Positions 8,897 through 17,093 of a stretch of DNA of 45,077 bases are shown here, in pieces. The DNA lies in NCBI GenBank assembly GCA_022822525.1, contig JAJEBN010000107.1:1-45077 (forward strand), in the 5' to 3' direction. The stretch is from Acidimicrobiia bacterium. GTDB lineage: Bacteria > Actinomycetota > Acidimicrobiia > Acidimicrobiales > Poriferisodalaceae. Under the pieces are notes generated by a model that saw only the letters and a list, made by a program, of their open reading frames with translations, ran no database searches and was not told the DNA's origin. The translations under genes and the position numbers were made by a program. Numbering within the stretch: the stretch's first letter is position 1; the number at the start of each line of letters is the position of its first letter.

Positions 8897-10056
8897 GCGT
8901 CGATGTAGCTGCGCTTCGCGACCTCTTCGAGCATGACCTCGGTGGCGCCGCCGCCAATGGGCAGAATGCGGGCATCGCGGCACATCCGCTCGATGGTCGA
9001 CTCACGCATGTAGCCGATGCCGCCGTGGAACTGCATGCAGTCGTACATCACCTGATTGACGACTTCGGCGCCGAACGCCTTGACCCCGGACATTTCTTTT
9101 ATCGCGTCGATGCCCTGTTCCTTGAGCCATGCGGCGTGGTACATCGAGGCTCGCGCAGCGTCCACCTTGGCCTGATTCATCGCCATGCGCTGGCGGATGG
9201 CCCCCAAGTCGTAGAGCGAACCGCCGAAGGCCTTGCGCTGTTGCGTGTAGGCGTTGGTCAGATCGATGGCGACCTGCGCCGCGCCGATGCCCATCCCCAC
9301 GATCACCATTCGCTCATTCTGGAAGTTCTGCATGGCGGCGTAGAAGCCCCGGTGCACCTCGCCGAGCAGGTGATCGCTGGGAAGCCACACGTCGTGCAGT
9401 ACGAGCTCGGCAGTGTCCGAGCAACGCCAGCCGTGCTTGTCGAGCTTGTTGGCCACCTCGAACCCGTCCACGCTGGTCGGAACCAGGAACATGGAGATCC
9501 CGTAGCGGTCATCGGGGTTCGTGCGCGCTGCCAGCGCGATGAGGTCTCCGTACACGGCACCGGTTATGAACGTCTTGGTGCCGTTGAGGCGCCACCCGTC
9601 GCCGTCGGGCACCGCGGTCGTGCGCAATCCCGCCACATCGGATCCCGCGTCAGGTTCGGTGACGCCGATGCACATCATGGTGTCCCCGGACTGGATCGAC
9701 GGCAGCCAGCGCTCAAGCTGCGCGTCGGTTCCTGCGTTGAGCAGGTGCGGCAACGCCATGTCGGTGTGCACCAGGATGTTTGCCTCAAAGCCTGCGTAGG
9801 TGGAGGTGCCGAGCGCTTCGGCGAACGTCGCTGAGGCAAGCGGGCCGAGGCCGAGGCCGCCCCACCGCTCGGGCACCCGCAGCGAGAACATCCCCAGTTC
9901 GCCCATGCGCTTGTAGATCTCGCGCGGCACCTGGCCGGTTTCCTCCCAAGCGTCGCCGACCGGTGTGACCTCATTCGTGACGAAGGTGACCGTCTGGTCA
10001 TAGATCGCCTGCAGCTCGTCGGTCATGTAGACGCTGCGATGGACGGTGTTGCTCAC
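8893..10056 (-). CDS. Acyl-CoA dehydrogenase
   Basis: FAD-dependent acyl-CoA dehydrogenase of 387 residues, the full family length. The FAD-binding pair CIGVTEPDAGSD (about residues 131-142) and KTFITGA (about 160-166) are present. The C-terminal helical domain has the text QRKAFGGSLYDLGAIRQRMA, the block MQFHGGIGYM, and ERMCRDARILPIGGGATEVM, in the region where the catalytic Glu and FAD-contacting residues lie. The start is a GTG at 10056 with GGAGG about 8 bases upstream, which favours it over the internal ATG at residue 11. It lies 116 bp downstream of the VOC gene on the same strand and its stop overlaps that of E2. Chain-length specificity cannot be judged. Confidence 0.93.
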   Translation of the reverse strand: MSNTVHRSVYMTDELQAIYDQTVTFVTNEVTPVGDAWEETGQVPREIYKRMGELGMFSLRVPERWGGLGLGPLASATFAEALGTSTYAGFEANILVHTDMALPHLLNAGTDAQLERWLPSIQSGDTMMCIGVTEPDAGSDVAGLRTTAVPDGDGWRLNGTKTFITGAVYGDLIALAARTNPDDRYGISMFLVPTSVDGFEVANKLDKHGWRCSDTAELVLHDVWLPSDHLLGEVHRGFYAAMQNFQNERMVIVGMGIGAAQVAIDLTNAYTQQRKAFGGSLYDLGAIRQRMAMNQAKVDAARASMYHAAWLKEQGIDAIKEMSGVKAFGAEVVNQVMYDCMQFHGGIGYMRESTIERMCRDARILPIGGGATEVMLEEVAKRSYIDA

Positions 10057-10172
10057 AGGATGCCTCCAAGGGGTGGGCAGCCCGAGCGGCTGCGAGACTC
10101 GATTTCACGATACGGGAATGACGCGTCGTCACGCCCGCTGCTCACATGTCCTGGACCGGATTCAGCTCTGAT

Positions 10173-10709
10173 TCAGCTGGCGGAAACCGGCGCGGAGCCC
10201 TGTCGGACCAGCTCGGCGAGCGGGTCGCCGCGGCGGAACCGCTCGAGCAGCAGATCGGGGTCGAACAGGATGCCGATCGGATTCTCCGCGAATGTCGGTC
10301 CCCGGATGAACTCGACGCACTCTTCCATCGTGGCGTAGTTCTCGATCTGGAACTCCACGCCGTTGCCGTCGGGATCGGCGTAGTACAGCGACGTCGTCGG
10401 TCCGTGGTTGATGCTGCGCACCGGCAGGATGCCGACATCTTTCAGGCGCGCATAGAGGTCCATGAGGTCGCCGAAGCTGTCCATGGAGTAGGCGATGTGG
10501 TCGAGACTTCCCTTGCGGGCGTCGAAGTCGCCGGGCTTGCCTCGCTGGACGAACGCGAGGCGGTGGTGCTCGTCGTCGAAGGAGATGAACGAGATGAACC
10601 CGCCGTCGTGCACGATCTCGGCCTCGAGGACGGTGCACCACCACTCCTGCACCCGCTTGATGTCGTCGGTGCGGAATACCGCGTGGGCCATCTTGATGGG
10701 CTTTGCCAT
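10173..10709 (-). CDS. VOC-family (glyoxalase/extradiol dioxygenase fold) protein
   Basis: A 178-residue vicinal-oxygen-chelate protein with two paired beta-alpha-beta modules. The putative metal ligands of type I extradiol dioxygenases are in place: His in MAHAVFRT (about residue 9), His in SLDHIAYSMD (about 71) and Glu in GVEFQIEN (about 121). The block YYADPDGNGVEF is characteristic of the superfamily. A GGAGG site lies just before the ATG at 10709; the frame stays open far upstream, but only as the antisense of other genes. Located upstream of the acyl-CoA dehydrogenase on the same strand, so a shared role in breakdown of an aromatic or acyl compound is possible. The C-terminal tail after residue 130 is unassigned. 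Substrate unknown. Confidence 0.85.
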   Translation of the reverse strand: MAKPIKMAHAVFRTDDIKRVQEWWCTVLEAEIVHDGGFISFISFDDEHHRLAFVQRGKPGDFDARKGSLDHIAYSMDSFGDLMDLYARLKDVGILPVRSINHGPTTSLYYADPDGNGVEFQIENYATMEECVEFIRGPTFAENPIGILFDPDLLLERFRRGDPLAELVRQGSAPVSAS

Positions 10710-10764
10710 GGCGGCCTCCTCGAGCCGATCGCCGTGTTCCGACCCTAGTTGCGCACCCTGTGGA

Positions 10765-10803
10765 GGCGTGCACCGCGTGCCCTGTCGATGCTTGGTGCAC
10801 GCC
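10765..10803. promoter_or_regulatory. Perfect 10-bp inverted repeat in a divergent promoter region
   Basis: The arms are GGCGTGCACC at 10765-10774 and GGTGCACGCC at 10794-10803, perfect complements separated by 19 bp. Each arm also contains the palindrome GTGCAC. The site lies in the 118-138 bp gap between the VOC gene (minus, start 10709) and the ThrH-like gene (plus), where promoters of both should be. Arms about three helical turns apart (29 bp centre to centre) fit a dimeric or paired repressor site. Lack of a U-run and the position upstream of both genes argue against a terminator. No regulator gene is next to it, so the cognate protein is unknown. Confidence 0.45.
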
Positions 10804-10847
10804 TGCTGGAATCTTGATCGACGAACATGCGGGCGGCGCGTCCGCGC

Positions 10848-11495
10848 ATGACAGAATCGGCGCTCGTGCAGAGGGTCATTGCGTTGGACATGGAGGGTGT
10901 GCTGACGCCCGAAATCTGGATTGCAGTGGCCGAGCGCACCGGCATCGACCAGCTGCGGCGAACGACACGGGACGAACCGGACTACGACGCGTTGATGCAG
11001 TACCGGTTCGGCGTGCTGAACGATCACGAGGTGTCGCTCCGCCAGATCCGGGAGGTGATCGCAGAACTCCCGCTGCTGCGGGGGGCGCGCGAGTTCCTCG
11101 ACGATCTGCGCCGGCAATGGGTTGTCGTGCTGCTGTCGGACACCTTCGAGCAGTTCGACGACCACTTCCTGGAGCTGATGGGCTACCCGCACCTGCTGTG
11201 CCACCGGCTCGACGTGGTTGACGGCCGCTTGGCGGGCTGGCGTCGCAGGGTCGACGACGCCAAGCGACGCGCCGTCGAGGCGTATCGCGCGCTCAACTAT
11301 CACGTGACAGCGGTCGGAGACTCGTACAACGACCTGACGATGCTGCGTGCGGCAGATGTCGCGAGCCTGTTTCGCTGCCCCTCCGCGGTCGCCGACGCAA
11401 ACCCGGACCTGCCCTGCACCGACGACTACGACGTGCTGCTGGAGTGGATACGCAGCGCCGGGCCGCCAGAGGCCCCGCCGCAGGGGCGTCACTGA
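10848..11495 (+). CDS. thrH: HAD phosphatase, ThrH-like (phosphoserine phosphatase / homoserine phosphotransferase type)
   Basis: Haloacid-dehalogenase-fold phosphatase of about 215 residues. The nucleophile motif is LDMEGVLTPEIW; ThrH proteins also have ExxGV in place of the usual DxDGT second position. Motif II is LLSDTFEQF (Ser/Thr region), motif III includes the lysine around DDAKRRAVE, and motif IV is GDSYNDLTML. The block TTRDEPDYD also matches ThrH. Known members dephosphorylate phosphoserine and can transfer phosphate to homoserine. ATG starts exist at 10827 and 10848 and a GTG at 10866; the last is closest to the family's N-terminus, and none has a strong ribosome site. Divergent from the VOC gene. 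ThrH assignment rests on the overall pattern; plain SerB-like activity is possible. Confidence 0.82.
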   Translation: MTESALVQRVIALDMEGVLTPEIWIAVAERTGIDQLRRTTRDEPDYDALMQYRFGVLNDHEVSLRQIREVIAELPLLRGAREFLDDLRRQWVVVLLSDTFEQFDDHFLELMGYPHLLCHRLDVVDGRLAGWRRRVDDAKRRAVEAYRALNYHVTAVGDSYNDLTMLRAADVASLFRCPSAVADANPDLPCTDDYDVLLEWIRSAGPPEAPPQGRH

Positions 11496-11580
11496 ATCCC
11501 GGCAGCATCGCCGGGACCCCGGCGTAGGTACGCTTCGGGCCACACTTCGGCTCAATGACCAACATGAACGGAGAAGTGCG

Positions 11581-12063
11581 ATGGCGGTACAGGTCGGCGA
11601 CCAGATTCCCGATGTGACACTGCGGGTGCTGGACGAGGGCGGCATGCCCGCACCCGTGCAGTCCGGCGAGATGCTGGGCAGCGGCAAGGTGGTGCTGTTC
11701 GCAGTTCCAGGGGCATTCACCCCTGGTTGCAGCAATGTCCATCTCCCGGGATACGTCGAAGGCGCGTCCGATCTTGCCGGCAAGGGTGTCGACAAGATCG
11801 TCTGCGTCTCGGTGAACGACGCGTGGACCATGAACGCCTGGGCGCAGTCCCAGGGCGCAGAGGGCATCGAGATGGCCGCAGACGGCAACGGCGAGTTCGC
11901 CGAGGCCATGGGCCTGGTCATGGACGGCTCCGGATTCGGACTGGGTTCCCGCTCGCGGCGCTACGCGGCGGTCATCGAGGACGGGACAGTGACTGCGCTC
12001 GAGGTCGAGCCGGCAGGCGGCATCGAAGTGTCGAGCTGCGCCTCGATCCTCGGCAAGCTGTAG
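11581..12063 (+). CDS. Peroxiredoxin, Prx5-like
   Basis: Thiol peroxidase of 160 residues in the Prx5/redoxin family, reducing hydrogen peroxide or organic hydroperoxides in the cytoplasm. The active-site block PGAFTPGCS places the peroxidatic cysteine at residue 50. Further cysteines lie at 75 and at 153 (SSCAS); the latter is near where the resolving cysteine of atypical two-Cys Prx5 proteins is found. The catalytic arginine is likely in SRSRRYAAVIEDG (about 123-135). The ATG at 11581 has GGAGAAG just upstream. No reductase partner is adjacent. Transcribed in the same direction as the ThrH-like gene before it, with an 85-bp gap, so it probably has its own promoter. Confidence 0.9.
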   Translation: MAVQVGDQIPDVTLRVLDEGGMPAPVQSGEMLGSGKVVLFAVPGAFTPGCSNVHLPGYVEGASDLAGKGVDKIVCVSVNDAWTMNAWAQSQGAEGIEMAADGNGEFAEAMGLVMDGSGFGLGSRSRRYAAVIEDGTVTALEVEPAGGIEVSSCASILGKL

Positions 12064-12132
12064 ACCGCCGGGCCGCACCGTGGCCGGCGACGCAGCACCA
12101 CGGCGTGCGTCGCGCGGACCGAAGCGGCACAA

Positions 12133-13119
12133 GTGAGCAGCACCGGAACCTCCGATGTGACGCGCCTCGGCTTCGACGTCGGCGGGACGAAGATTCTCGG
12201 CGTCGCCACCGACGACGGCGGTGCGCTGAAACGGACGCTGCGCGAACCCACGATGGCCGGTGCAACCGAGCTGGTGGACACCCTGGTCACGATGGTCCGC
12301 GAACTGGCACCGGCCGAAGGTGCCGTCTCGGTCGGGGTCGGCATGGCCGGGCTCATCACCATCGATGGCATCGTGACGATCTCGCCGAATCTCGTCGGGG
12401 TGGACGGTGCGACGGTCGGCGCTGATGTGAGTGCAGCCCTGGGACTGCCGGTCGTGTTCGAGAATGAGGTGAACTGCGCCGCCCGCTGGGAGGTGGCGGC
12501 TGGGGCGGCGCAGGGGATCCGGCACGGGGTCATGGTGGCGGTGGGCACCGGCATCGGCGGCGCGTTCATGGGTGACGGCGGGGTGCTGCGCGGCGCCAAC
12601 GGGCTGGCCGGTGAGCCGGGGCACATGATCGTCGAGGCATCCGGTCGCCAGTGTCCTTGCGGCAGGCGAGGCTGCTGGGAGATGTACGCATCGGGTTCCG
12701 CGCTGGATCGGCTCGCAGCTGAGCGACTCGGGGACGCGATGCGAGGCCCCGACGTCACCGAGGCAGCCCGCGCCGACGATCCTGCTGCGCATGAGGTGCT
12801 GGCAGAATTCTCGTACTGGCTCGCACTGGGCATCTCGAATCTCTGCGTCCTGACTGATCCCGAAATGGTGGTCATCGGAGGCGGCATGAGCGAGGACTGG
12901 GATCTGCTCGCTCAGCCGGTCTCCCAACATCTCGGTGATCTGCTCATCGGCCGCACGGCCGAGTCACTGCCAGCAGTCGTCGCCTCCGAAGCCGGAGAGC
13001 TGTCTGCGGCCCTCGGCGCCGCCCTCAGCGGCGCGCTAGGCGACGGCGCCGCCCTCAGCGGCGCGCTGGGCGACGGCGTCGCCCTCAGCGGCGCGCTGGG
13101 CGAGACCCCTTGCGGATGA
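12133..13119 (+). CDS. ROK-family sugar kinase (glucokinase-like) with a repeat tail
   Basis: ROK kinase of 328 residues that probably phosphorylates glucose or a related sugar. The ATP site GFDVGGTKILG is at about residues 13-23 and ENEVNCAARWE near 112-122 carries the ROK Asn/Glu pattern. The second phosphate motif AVGTGIGGAF lies near 136-145, and the zinc site is GEPGHMIVEASGRQCPCGRRGCWE (split: GEPGH near 158, then CPCGRRGC near 172-179). The last 35 residues are three copies of a 10-residue Ala/Leu/Gly repeat, coded by a 30-bp DNA repeat, and lie past the expected end of the fold. GTG start at 12133. The next gene begins 2 bases after the stop. Confidence 0.88.
   Translation: MSSTGTSDVTRLGFDVGGTKILGVATDDGGALKRTLREPTMAGATELVDTLVTMVRELAPAEGAVSVGVGMAGLITIDGIVTISPNLVGVDGATVGADVSAALGLPVVFENEVNCAARWEVAAGAAQGIRHGVMVAVGTGIGGAFMGDGGVLRGANGLAGEPGHMIVEASGRQCPCGRRGCWEMYASGSALDRLAAERLGDAMRGPDVTEAARADDPAAHEVLAEFSYWLALGISNLCVLTDPEMVVIGGGMSEDWDLLAQPVSQHLGDLLIGRTAESLPAVVASEAGELSAALGAALSGALGDGAALSGALGDGVALSGALGETPCG
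13021..13104 (+). repeat. 30-bp tandem repeat (2.8 copies) at the 3' end of the ROK kinase gene
   Basis: Units start at 13021, 13051 and 13081. Each begins GCCCTCAGCGGCGCGCT and differs from the next at only one or two bases. The period is a multiple of three, so the reading frame is kept and the repeat appears as Ala-Leu-Ser-Gly-Ala-Leu-Gly-Asp-Gly plus one residue. The near identity of units suggests recent expansion by slippage or unequal exchange. Functional meaning is not visible; the unit encodes a plausible short amphipathic tail. Confidence 0.9.
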
Positions 13120-13120
13120 C

Positions 13121-14587
13121 GTGAGAGCTCTGAGCACTGCCCTGCTGGTGCTGGTGACAGCCGCAGCCGGCCTGCTGCCCGCGGTGGCGGCGATGCGGAT
13201 GAGCACCGCAGCAGACGAGGCGGCTGCCTATGCACTGTCGCTGCGCACACCCGTGCTGCCCTCACCGGAGGATGCCGACACGCTCGTCGGGGGGCCTGGC
13301 ACAGCGGCGCCGAGTGTGCCACTGCTGCGCGCAGAACGGGTGCCCGAGGTGCTGTGGCGAGCGTCGCAGCGACACATCATCGGCCGGGAGATGACGGCGT
13401 TCAGCGCGGACTGGCCGCAACCGCATTGCCTGGCGATCTGGATCGACGGCGAGGAGATGTACTCCAGCGATACAGAACCGGTGATCCCAGCATCGGTCCA
13501 GAAACTCGTCACCGCCGCTGCCGCCCTCGCGGTCGCCGACCCCGACGAACAGATGGTGACCCAGGTGTTGACGGATGCCGAGGTGTCAGACGGCGAGCTG
13601 GACGGCACGGTCTGGGTCGTGGGCGGGGGCGACCCGCTGATCATGACGCAGTCCTACGCAGACTCCCACCGGCGCCAACCGCAGCTCCGCACGCCGATGG
13701 AGGACCTCGCAGACCAGATCGTCGGGCTGGGCGTGGAGTCGCTGAGGGGACAGCTCATCGCCGACGAATCGCGCTACGACACGACACGCTTTCCCGAGAC
13801 GTGGCCCCAGCGGTACATCAACCGTCTGCACAGCGGCCCCCTGTCGGCACTGAGCCTCAACGACGGCATCACGGGCTTCACCCATGCGCTGACTGCCGCC
13901 GAGCAGCCAGCACGCTGGTTCGTCTCGACGTTGGCCGACCTGCTCAGAGTGCGGGGCGTCGCCGTGGATGCGGACTTGGTGGTGTCGACGGTCCCCAGCG
14001 GCATGACCGAGATCGCGCGCCTGACGTCGCCGCCCATGATCGAGATCATCCAGCAGATGCTGCGCGAGAGCGACAACACCACAGCCGAGCTGATGCTGCG
14101 TGAGATCGGCCTGCGCAGCGCAGGGGAGGGATCCACGGCAGCGGGCGCCACAGCAGCCGCCCGGATCATGTCCGAGATCCTGCCCTCCCAGCCGCCGCCC
14201 ACAGTGCTGGACGGGTCGGGGCTGGATCGGGGGAACCTGCTGACCTGCAGTTTCCTGGCTGCCCTGATCGACCGGCTGGGAACCGAGTCTGCAGTCCTGG
14301 CAGGACTGCCGGTCGCAGCGCGAACGGGGACGCTGTCTCACCGGTTCGGTGAGCACCCCGTCGCCGGCCGGCTGCACGCCAAGACCGGTCTGCTGACCGG
14401 GGTCAACTCGTTGGCGGGCTTCATCGAGACTGACAGCGGCACGGTCGTCTTCGCGCAGATTCTCAACAACGTGCCGGCAGATTCCCGCCTCGGCCTCGAA
14501 CTGCAGGAGTCGCTGGCGGGTCAGCTGCTGCGCTACCCCGTTGGCGACCGGGATGCCCTGCGAGGATTAGTCCGTGGCACCGCCTGA
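13121..14587 (+). CDS. dacB: D-alanyl-D-alanine carboxypeptidase/endopeptidase, PBP4 (DacB, S13) family
   Basis: Exported peptidoglycan hydrolase of 488 residues. The N-terminus has a short charged start followed by a hydrophobic run (about residues 4-25), consistent with a signal peptide or membrane anchor. The penicillin-binding motifs are in S13 order and spacing: SVQK at 125-128, SDN in RESDNTTAE near 318-320, and KTG in HAKTGLLTG near 423. The large insert between motif one and two is typical of class C PBPs. The GTG start at 13121 is one base after the ROK stop; its last codons overlap the start of the LON-domain gene by 14 bp. Role in crosslink trimming during growth or division is inferred from family. 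Confidence 0.9.
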   Translation: MRALSTALLVLVTAAAGLLPAVAAMRMSTAADEAAAYALSLRTPVLPSPEDADTLVGGPGTAAPSVPLLRAERVPEVLWRASQRHIIGREMTAFSADWPQPHCLAIWIDGEEMYSSDTEPVIPASVQKLVTAAAALAVADPDEQMVTQVLTDAEVSDGELDGTVWVVGGGDPLIMTQSYADSHRRQPQLRTPMEDLADQIVGLGVESLRGQLIADESRYDTTRFPETWPQRYINRLHSGPLSALSLNDGITGFTHALTAAEQPARWFVSTLADLLRVRGVAVDADLVVSTVPSGMTEIARLTSPPMIEIIQQMLRESDNTTAELMLREIGLRSAGEGSTAAGATAAARIMSEILPSQPPPTVLDGSGLDRGNLLTCSFLAALIDRLGTESAVLAGLPVAARTGTLSHRFGEHPVAGRLHAKTGLLTGVNSLAGFIETDSGTVVFAQILNNVPADSRLGLELQESLAGQLLRYPVGDRDALRGLVRGTA

Positions 14588-15287
14588 GGCCAGCCCCGAT
14601 CCTGATCAGTCCGCCGACGGCCCGACACCCGGGGCGGAGCCTGCTGAGGGCCGTGAACGGCCGATGTTCCCGCTGGGCTCGCCGCTGCTGCCCGGATCGG
14701 TGCTGCCGCTGCACGTCTTCGAGCCCCGTTACCGGGCCCTGGCCCGGCACTGCACCGACAATGACGAGCCGTTCGGTGTCGTCATGATCGAGCGCGGCAG
14801 CGAAGTCGGCGGCGGGGATGTCCGTTCCGACGTGGGGTGTCTCGCCGCAATCTCCCAGCATCAAGAGTTGCCCGACGGTCGCTGGGTGATGCTGGCCACC
14901 GGCACTCGACGGATCCGGATCCTCCGATGGCTGCCCGACGATCCCTACCCGAAGGCGCTCACTGCTGATTGGCCCGACGAACCTGCCGACATCGCTGCAC
15001 CGGCGCGCCGAGCGCTCGCTGCGCGGCTGCGGCGGCTGCGGGCGCGGGCATCAGAGATCGGAGCGCTCGGGGTCACGGCGGCCGAATCGGCAGCCATCGA
15101 CGACCGGCTTGCGCAGCTTGGGGACGACGATTCCGATCCGACCGACTGGGGGTTCCAGCTGGCGGCGCTGGTGCCGGCGGGACCGTTCGATCGCCACGCC
15201 ATCCTGTGTGCGCCCGATCCGGCACGGCGCGTCGAGGTGATGACGGACATTCTCGACGGCGTAGAAGAACTGCTGGGCGGCCGGTAG
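14574..15287 (+). CDS. LON peptidase substrate-binding-domain protein
   Basis: A 237-residue protein holding only the N-terminal substrate-binding domain of Lon, with no AAA or protease domain. After a Pro/Glu-rich leader of about 30 residues comes MFPLGSPLLPGSVLPLHVFE followed by PRYRAL, the family signature, then VGCLAAISQHQELPDGRW and the beta-rich core to about residue 135. A helical stretch (about 145-200) completes the domain. The GTG start at 14574 lies within the end of the carboxypeptidase gene, so the two are probably translated together. Stand-alone LON-domain proteins are common in Actinobacteria; their function is not established, although a substrate or adaptor role has been suggested by analogy with Lon. 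Confidence 0.85.
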   Translation: MAPPEASPDPDQSADGPTPGAEPAEGRERPMFPLGSPLLPGSVLPLHVFEPRYRALARHCTDNDEPFGVVMIERGSEVGGGDVRSDVGCLAAISQHQELPDGRWVMLATGTRRIRILRWLPDDPYPKALTADWPDEPADIAAPARRALAARLRRLRARASEIGALGVTAAESAAIDDRLAQLGDDDSDPTDWGFQLAALVPAGPFDRHAILCAPDPARRVEVMTDILDGVEELLGGR

Positions 15288-15331
15288 CGTCGCGCCACGG
15301 GCCAAGGCGGCCCGCTCGACCCCGGCGGACG

Positions 15332-15718
15332 GTGCCAGAGCTGACTGTGCCTCGACGAGACGTCGGCCTGAGAGCCGAGCTTTCCGAACTGGTCGCCATG
15401 CTGCGGGCCTACGTGGTGCAGGAGACGGTGGGCCCGCTGCGAGGCTTGGGCCGCTACCTGCTCTTCGGGCTGGTGGGGGCGATGGCGGTGAGCGTGTCCA
15501 TCGTGCTCGCGGCGCTCGCCCTCATACGTGTCCTACAGACCGAGACCGCTGTCTTCGGAGCCAACTGGTCATTCGTGCCGCACCTGGCGGGGGCCGCGGT
15601 GCTCATTGTGGCGATCATCGTGCTCGCCCGAGCGATCACGCATTCGGGGGACGCGCACGGCTCAGATCAGCTCGCCGGCAGTGGCGCGGACGATGACGAG
15701 GAGAGCGACGGTGACTGA
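15332..15718 (+). CDS. Small membrane protein, phage-holin-family (DUF1469-like)
   Basis: A protein of about 128 residues with two long hydrophobic helices (about residues 38-66 and 80-101) joined by a polar loop, a helical N-terminus and an acidic C-terminal tail (DDDEESDGD). This topology resembles the actinobacterial phage-holin-like DUF1469 group, which is chromosomal and not tied to prophages. GTG starts at 15332 and 15347 are both possible; no strong ribosome site separates them. The last bases overlap the start of the next small gene. The acidic tail contrasts with the basic tail of the next protein. Membrane location is well supported; function is unknown. Confidence 0.62.
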   Translation: MPELTVPRRDVGLRAELSELVAMLRAYVVQETVGPLRGLGRYLLFGLVGAMAVSVSIVLAALALIRVLQTETAVFGANWSFVPHLAGAAVLIVAIIVLARAITHSGDAHGSDQLAGSGADDDEESDGD

Positions 15719-15941
15719 CAACAGCTCCGATGGTGCAGGCGGGCAGCGCATCACCCAGGCGGACATCACCGACCGGGTGCGGCACCTCGTCGGCGGCGCG
15801 GGCGATGCTGCCGAGCAGATGTCGAGTGCCGCCGTCGCCGTCGCCGCTGCGGTCGGCACGGCTCTGGTCCTGGCGGCCTTCCTGTTCGGGCGCCGCCGCG
15901 GCCGAAGGCGCAGCACCATCGTCGAGGTAGTCCGCGCTTGA
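15711..15941 (+). CDS. Small single-pass membrane protein with basic tail
   Basis: A 76-residue protein. An N-terminal polar helix (about 1-38, with DITDRVRHLVGG) leads to one transmembrane segment (about 40-58), then a strongly basic cluster GRRRGRRRS, which should stay in the cytoplasm, and a short hydrophobic end. The GTG at 15711 overlaps the stop of the holin-like gene by 8 bp, so the pair is probably co-translated. I do not recognise a named family. The size, topology and position resemble small partner proteins often seen beside DUF1469 membrane proteins. A real gene is supported by the overlap and by coding-like codon use. Confidence 0.6.
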   Translation: MTDNSSDGAGGQRITQADITDRVRHLVGGAGDAAEQMSSAAVAVAAAVGTALVLAAFLFGRRRGRRRSTIVEVVRA

Positions 15942-15957
15942 GCGACCGGGGACGGGT

Positions 15958-16215
15958 GTGAGCATGGCTTTGGTACCAGGCCTGGGTCGCCTGAGGGATC
16001 GAGCAGTCCGTGCGGTGTGGCAGCGAGCGCGATCGGGCAATGGGGTCTGGCTCGGCGTGGCGATCGCGGCCAGCGGCCTGAAGCTGCTGGTGAGGCTGTC
16101 GCGACGTGAGCGCGAGGTGGTGTACCGAGGCGAGTTGGAACCCGGCCAGCGACTCGTCATCGAGCACCGCCCGAGCGGCCCCGCGGTGCAGGACCCGTCG
16201 GCGGATCCCGGGTGA
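15958..16215 (+). CDS. Hypothetical small protein with one hydrophobic segment
   Basis: An 85-residue protein of unknown function. A basic N-terminus (LRDRAVRAVWQRARSG) precedes a moderately hydrophobic stretch (about 30-46) and a polar region containing RREREVVYRGELEPGQRLVI, which looks like a small beta-structured end. The start is GTG at 15958, one codon pair before an in-frame ATG. Its stop overlaps the start of trmI by 4 bp (GTGA), so the three small genes and trmI form a tight operon. No family recognised. The GELEPGQ phrase recalls short motifs in other actinobacterial membrane-associated proteins, but I cannot assign it. Confidence 0.6.
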   Translation: MSMALVPGLGRLRDRAVRAVWQRARSGNGVWLGVAIAASGLKLLVRLSRREREVVYRGELEPGQRLVIEHRPSGPAVQDPSADPG

Positions 16216-17093
16216 ACGGCACCGGCGACGCTCCACAGCACCCGCCCGCCGAAGGGGACGACGAGGCGCCGGCGGGCCACCTGCAGCCCGGCGAGACGGT
16301 GCTCATGATCGACAGCCGTCAGCGCCGGTACTTGATCGAACTGCGCCGCGGCGGCGAGTTCCACACACACGCAGGGGTCGTGCCCCACGATCAGATCATC
16401 GGGTCCGGCGAGGGTGCGCAGTTCCGCAGCGGCTCGGGCGCACGGTTCGTGGCGGTGAGGCCGACGCTTGCCGACCAGGTGCTGAAGATGCCGCGGGGCG
16501 CGCAGGTGATCTATCCGAAGGACCTCGGCGCCATCTGGATGCTGGCCGACGTGCGTGCCGGCATGTCGGTGTTCGAGACCGGTGTCGGTTCGGGGGCGCT
16601 GTCGGCGACCCTGCTGCGAAGCGGCGCAGTGGTCACCGGCTACGAGCTGCGGGAGGACTTCGCCGAGCGGGCGATGCTGAATGTGGCGGCTGCGGCGGGG
16701 GACGAGTCGCTCAGTCGCTACGACGTCCAACTGCGCGACGCCTATGAGTCCGTGGATCCGCCCCGCCTCACCGCCGGTGCAGCCACTCCCGCGCCAGAGT
16801 GCGTCCCCGGCGCCCGCTACGACCGGGCAGTGCTGGACATCCCCGAGCCCTGGCGGGTGGTCGGGCACCTGATCTCCACGCTGCGGCGTGGGGGGATCCT
16901 GGTTGCCTACAACCCCTCAGTGACTCAGGTGCAGCAGCTGCGCAGGGCACTCGACGACGGTCCGTGGTCGATGATCGAGACCGTCGAGGTGCTGCATCGA
17001 AGCTGGCATGTGAAGGGAGCCTCGGTGCGGCCGGATCATCGGATGGTTGCCCACACCGGCTTCTTGACCCACGCCCGATTGATCGAGGCGTGA
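16212..17093 (+). CDS. trmI: tRNA (adenine-58-N1)-methyltransferase TrmI
   Basis: SAM-dependent methyltransferase of 293 residues that makes m1A58 in the T-loop of tRNA. A small N-terminal beta domain (about 20-90) carries GEFHTHAGVVPHDQIIG, which is typical of TrmI, then the linker RPTLADQVLKMPRGAQVIYPKDLG. The Rossmann core shows motif I FETGVGSGALSATL near residues 117-130, the acidic strand end GYELRED near 139-145, and DIPEPW near 212-217, where the catalytic/adenine-binding residues lie. The mycobacterial orthologue is also upstream of the proteasome genes, so the gene order is conserved. Start GTG overlaps the preceding stop; its own stop overlaps the GTG of the protease gene. Confidence 0.93.
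   Translation: MNGTGDAPQHPPAEGDDEAPAGHLQPGETVLMIDSRQRRYLIELRRGGEFHTHAGVVPHDQIIGSGEGAQFRSGSGARFVAVRPTLADQVLKMPRGAQVIYPKDLGAIWMLADVRAGMSVFETGVGSGALSATLLRSGAVVTGYELREDFAERAMLNVAAAAGDESLSRYDVQLRDAYESVDPPRLTAGAATPAPECVPGARYDRAVLDIPEPWRVVGHLISTLRRGGILVAYNPSVTQVQQLRRALDDGPWSMIETVEVLHRSWHVKGASVRPDHRMVAHTGFLTHARLIEA

Noticed and set aside
10173..11921. A 582-codon minus-strand open reading over the ThrH and peroxiredoxin genes
   Set aside because: Only its last 178 codons are the VOC gene; the rest is antisense to clear plus-strand genes and shows no domain.
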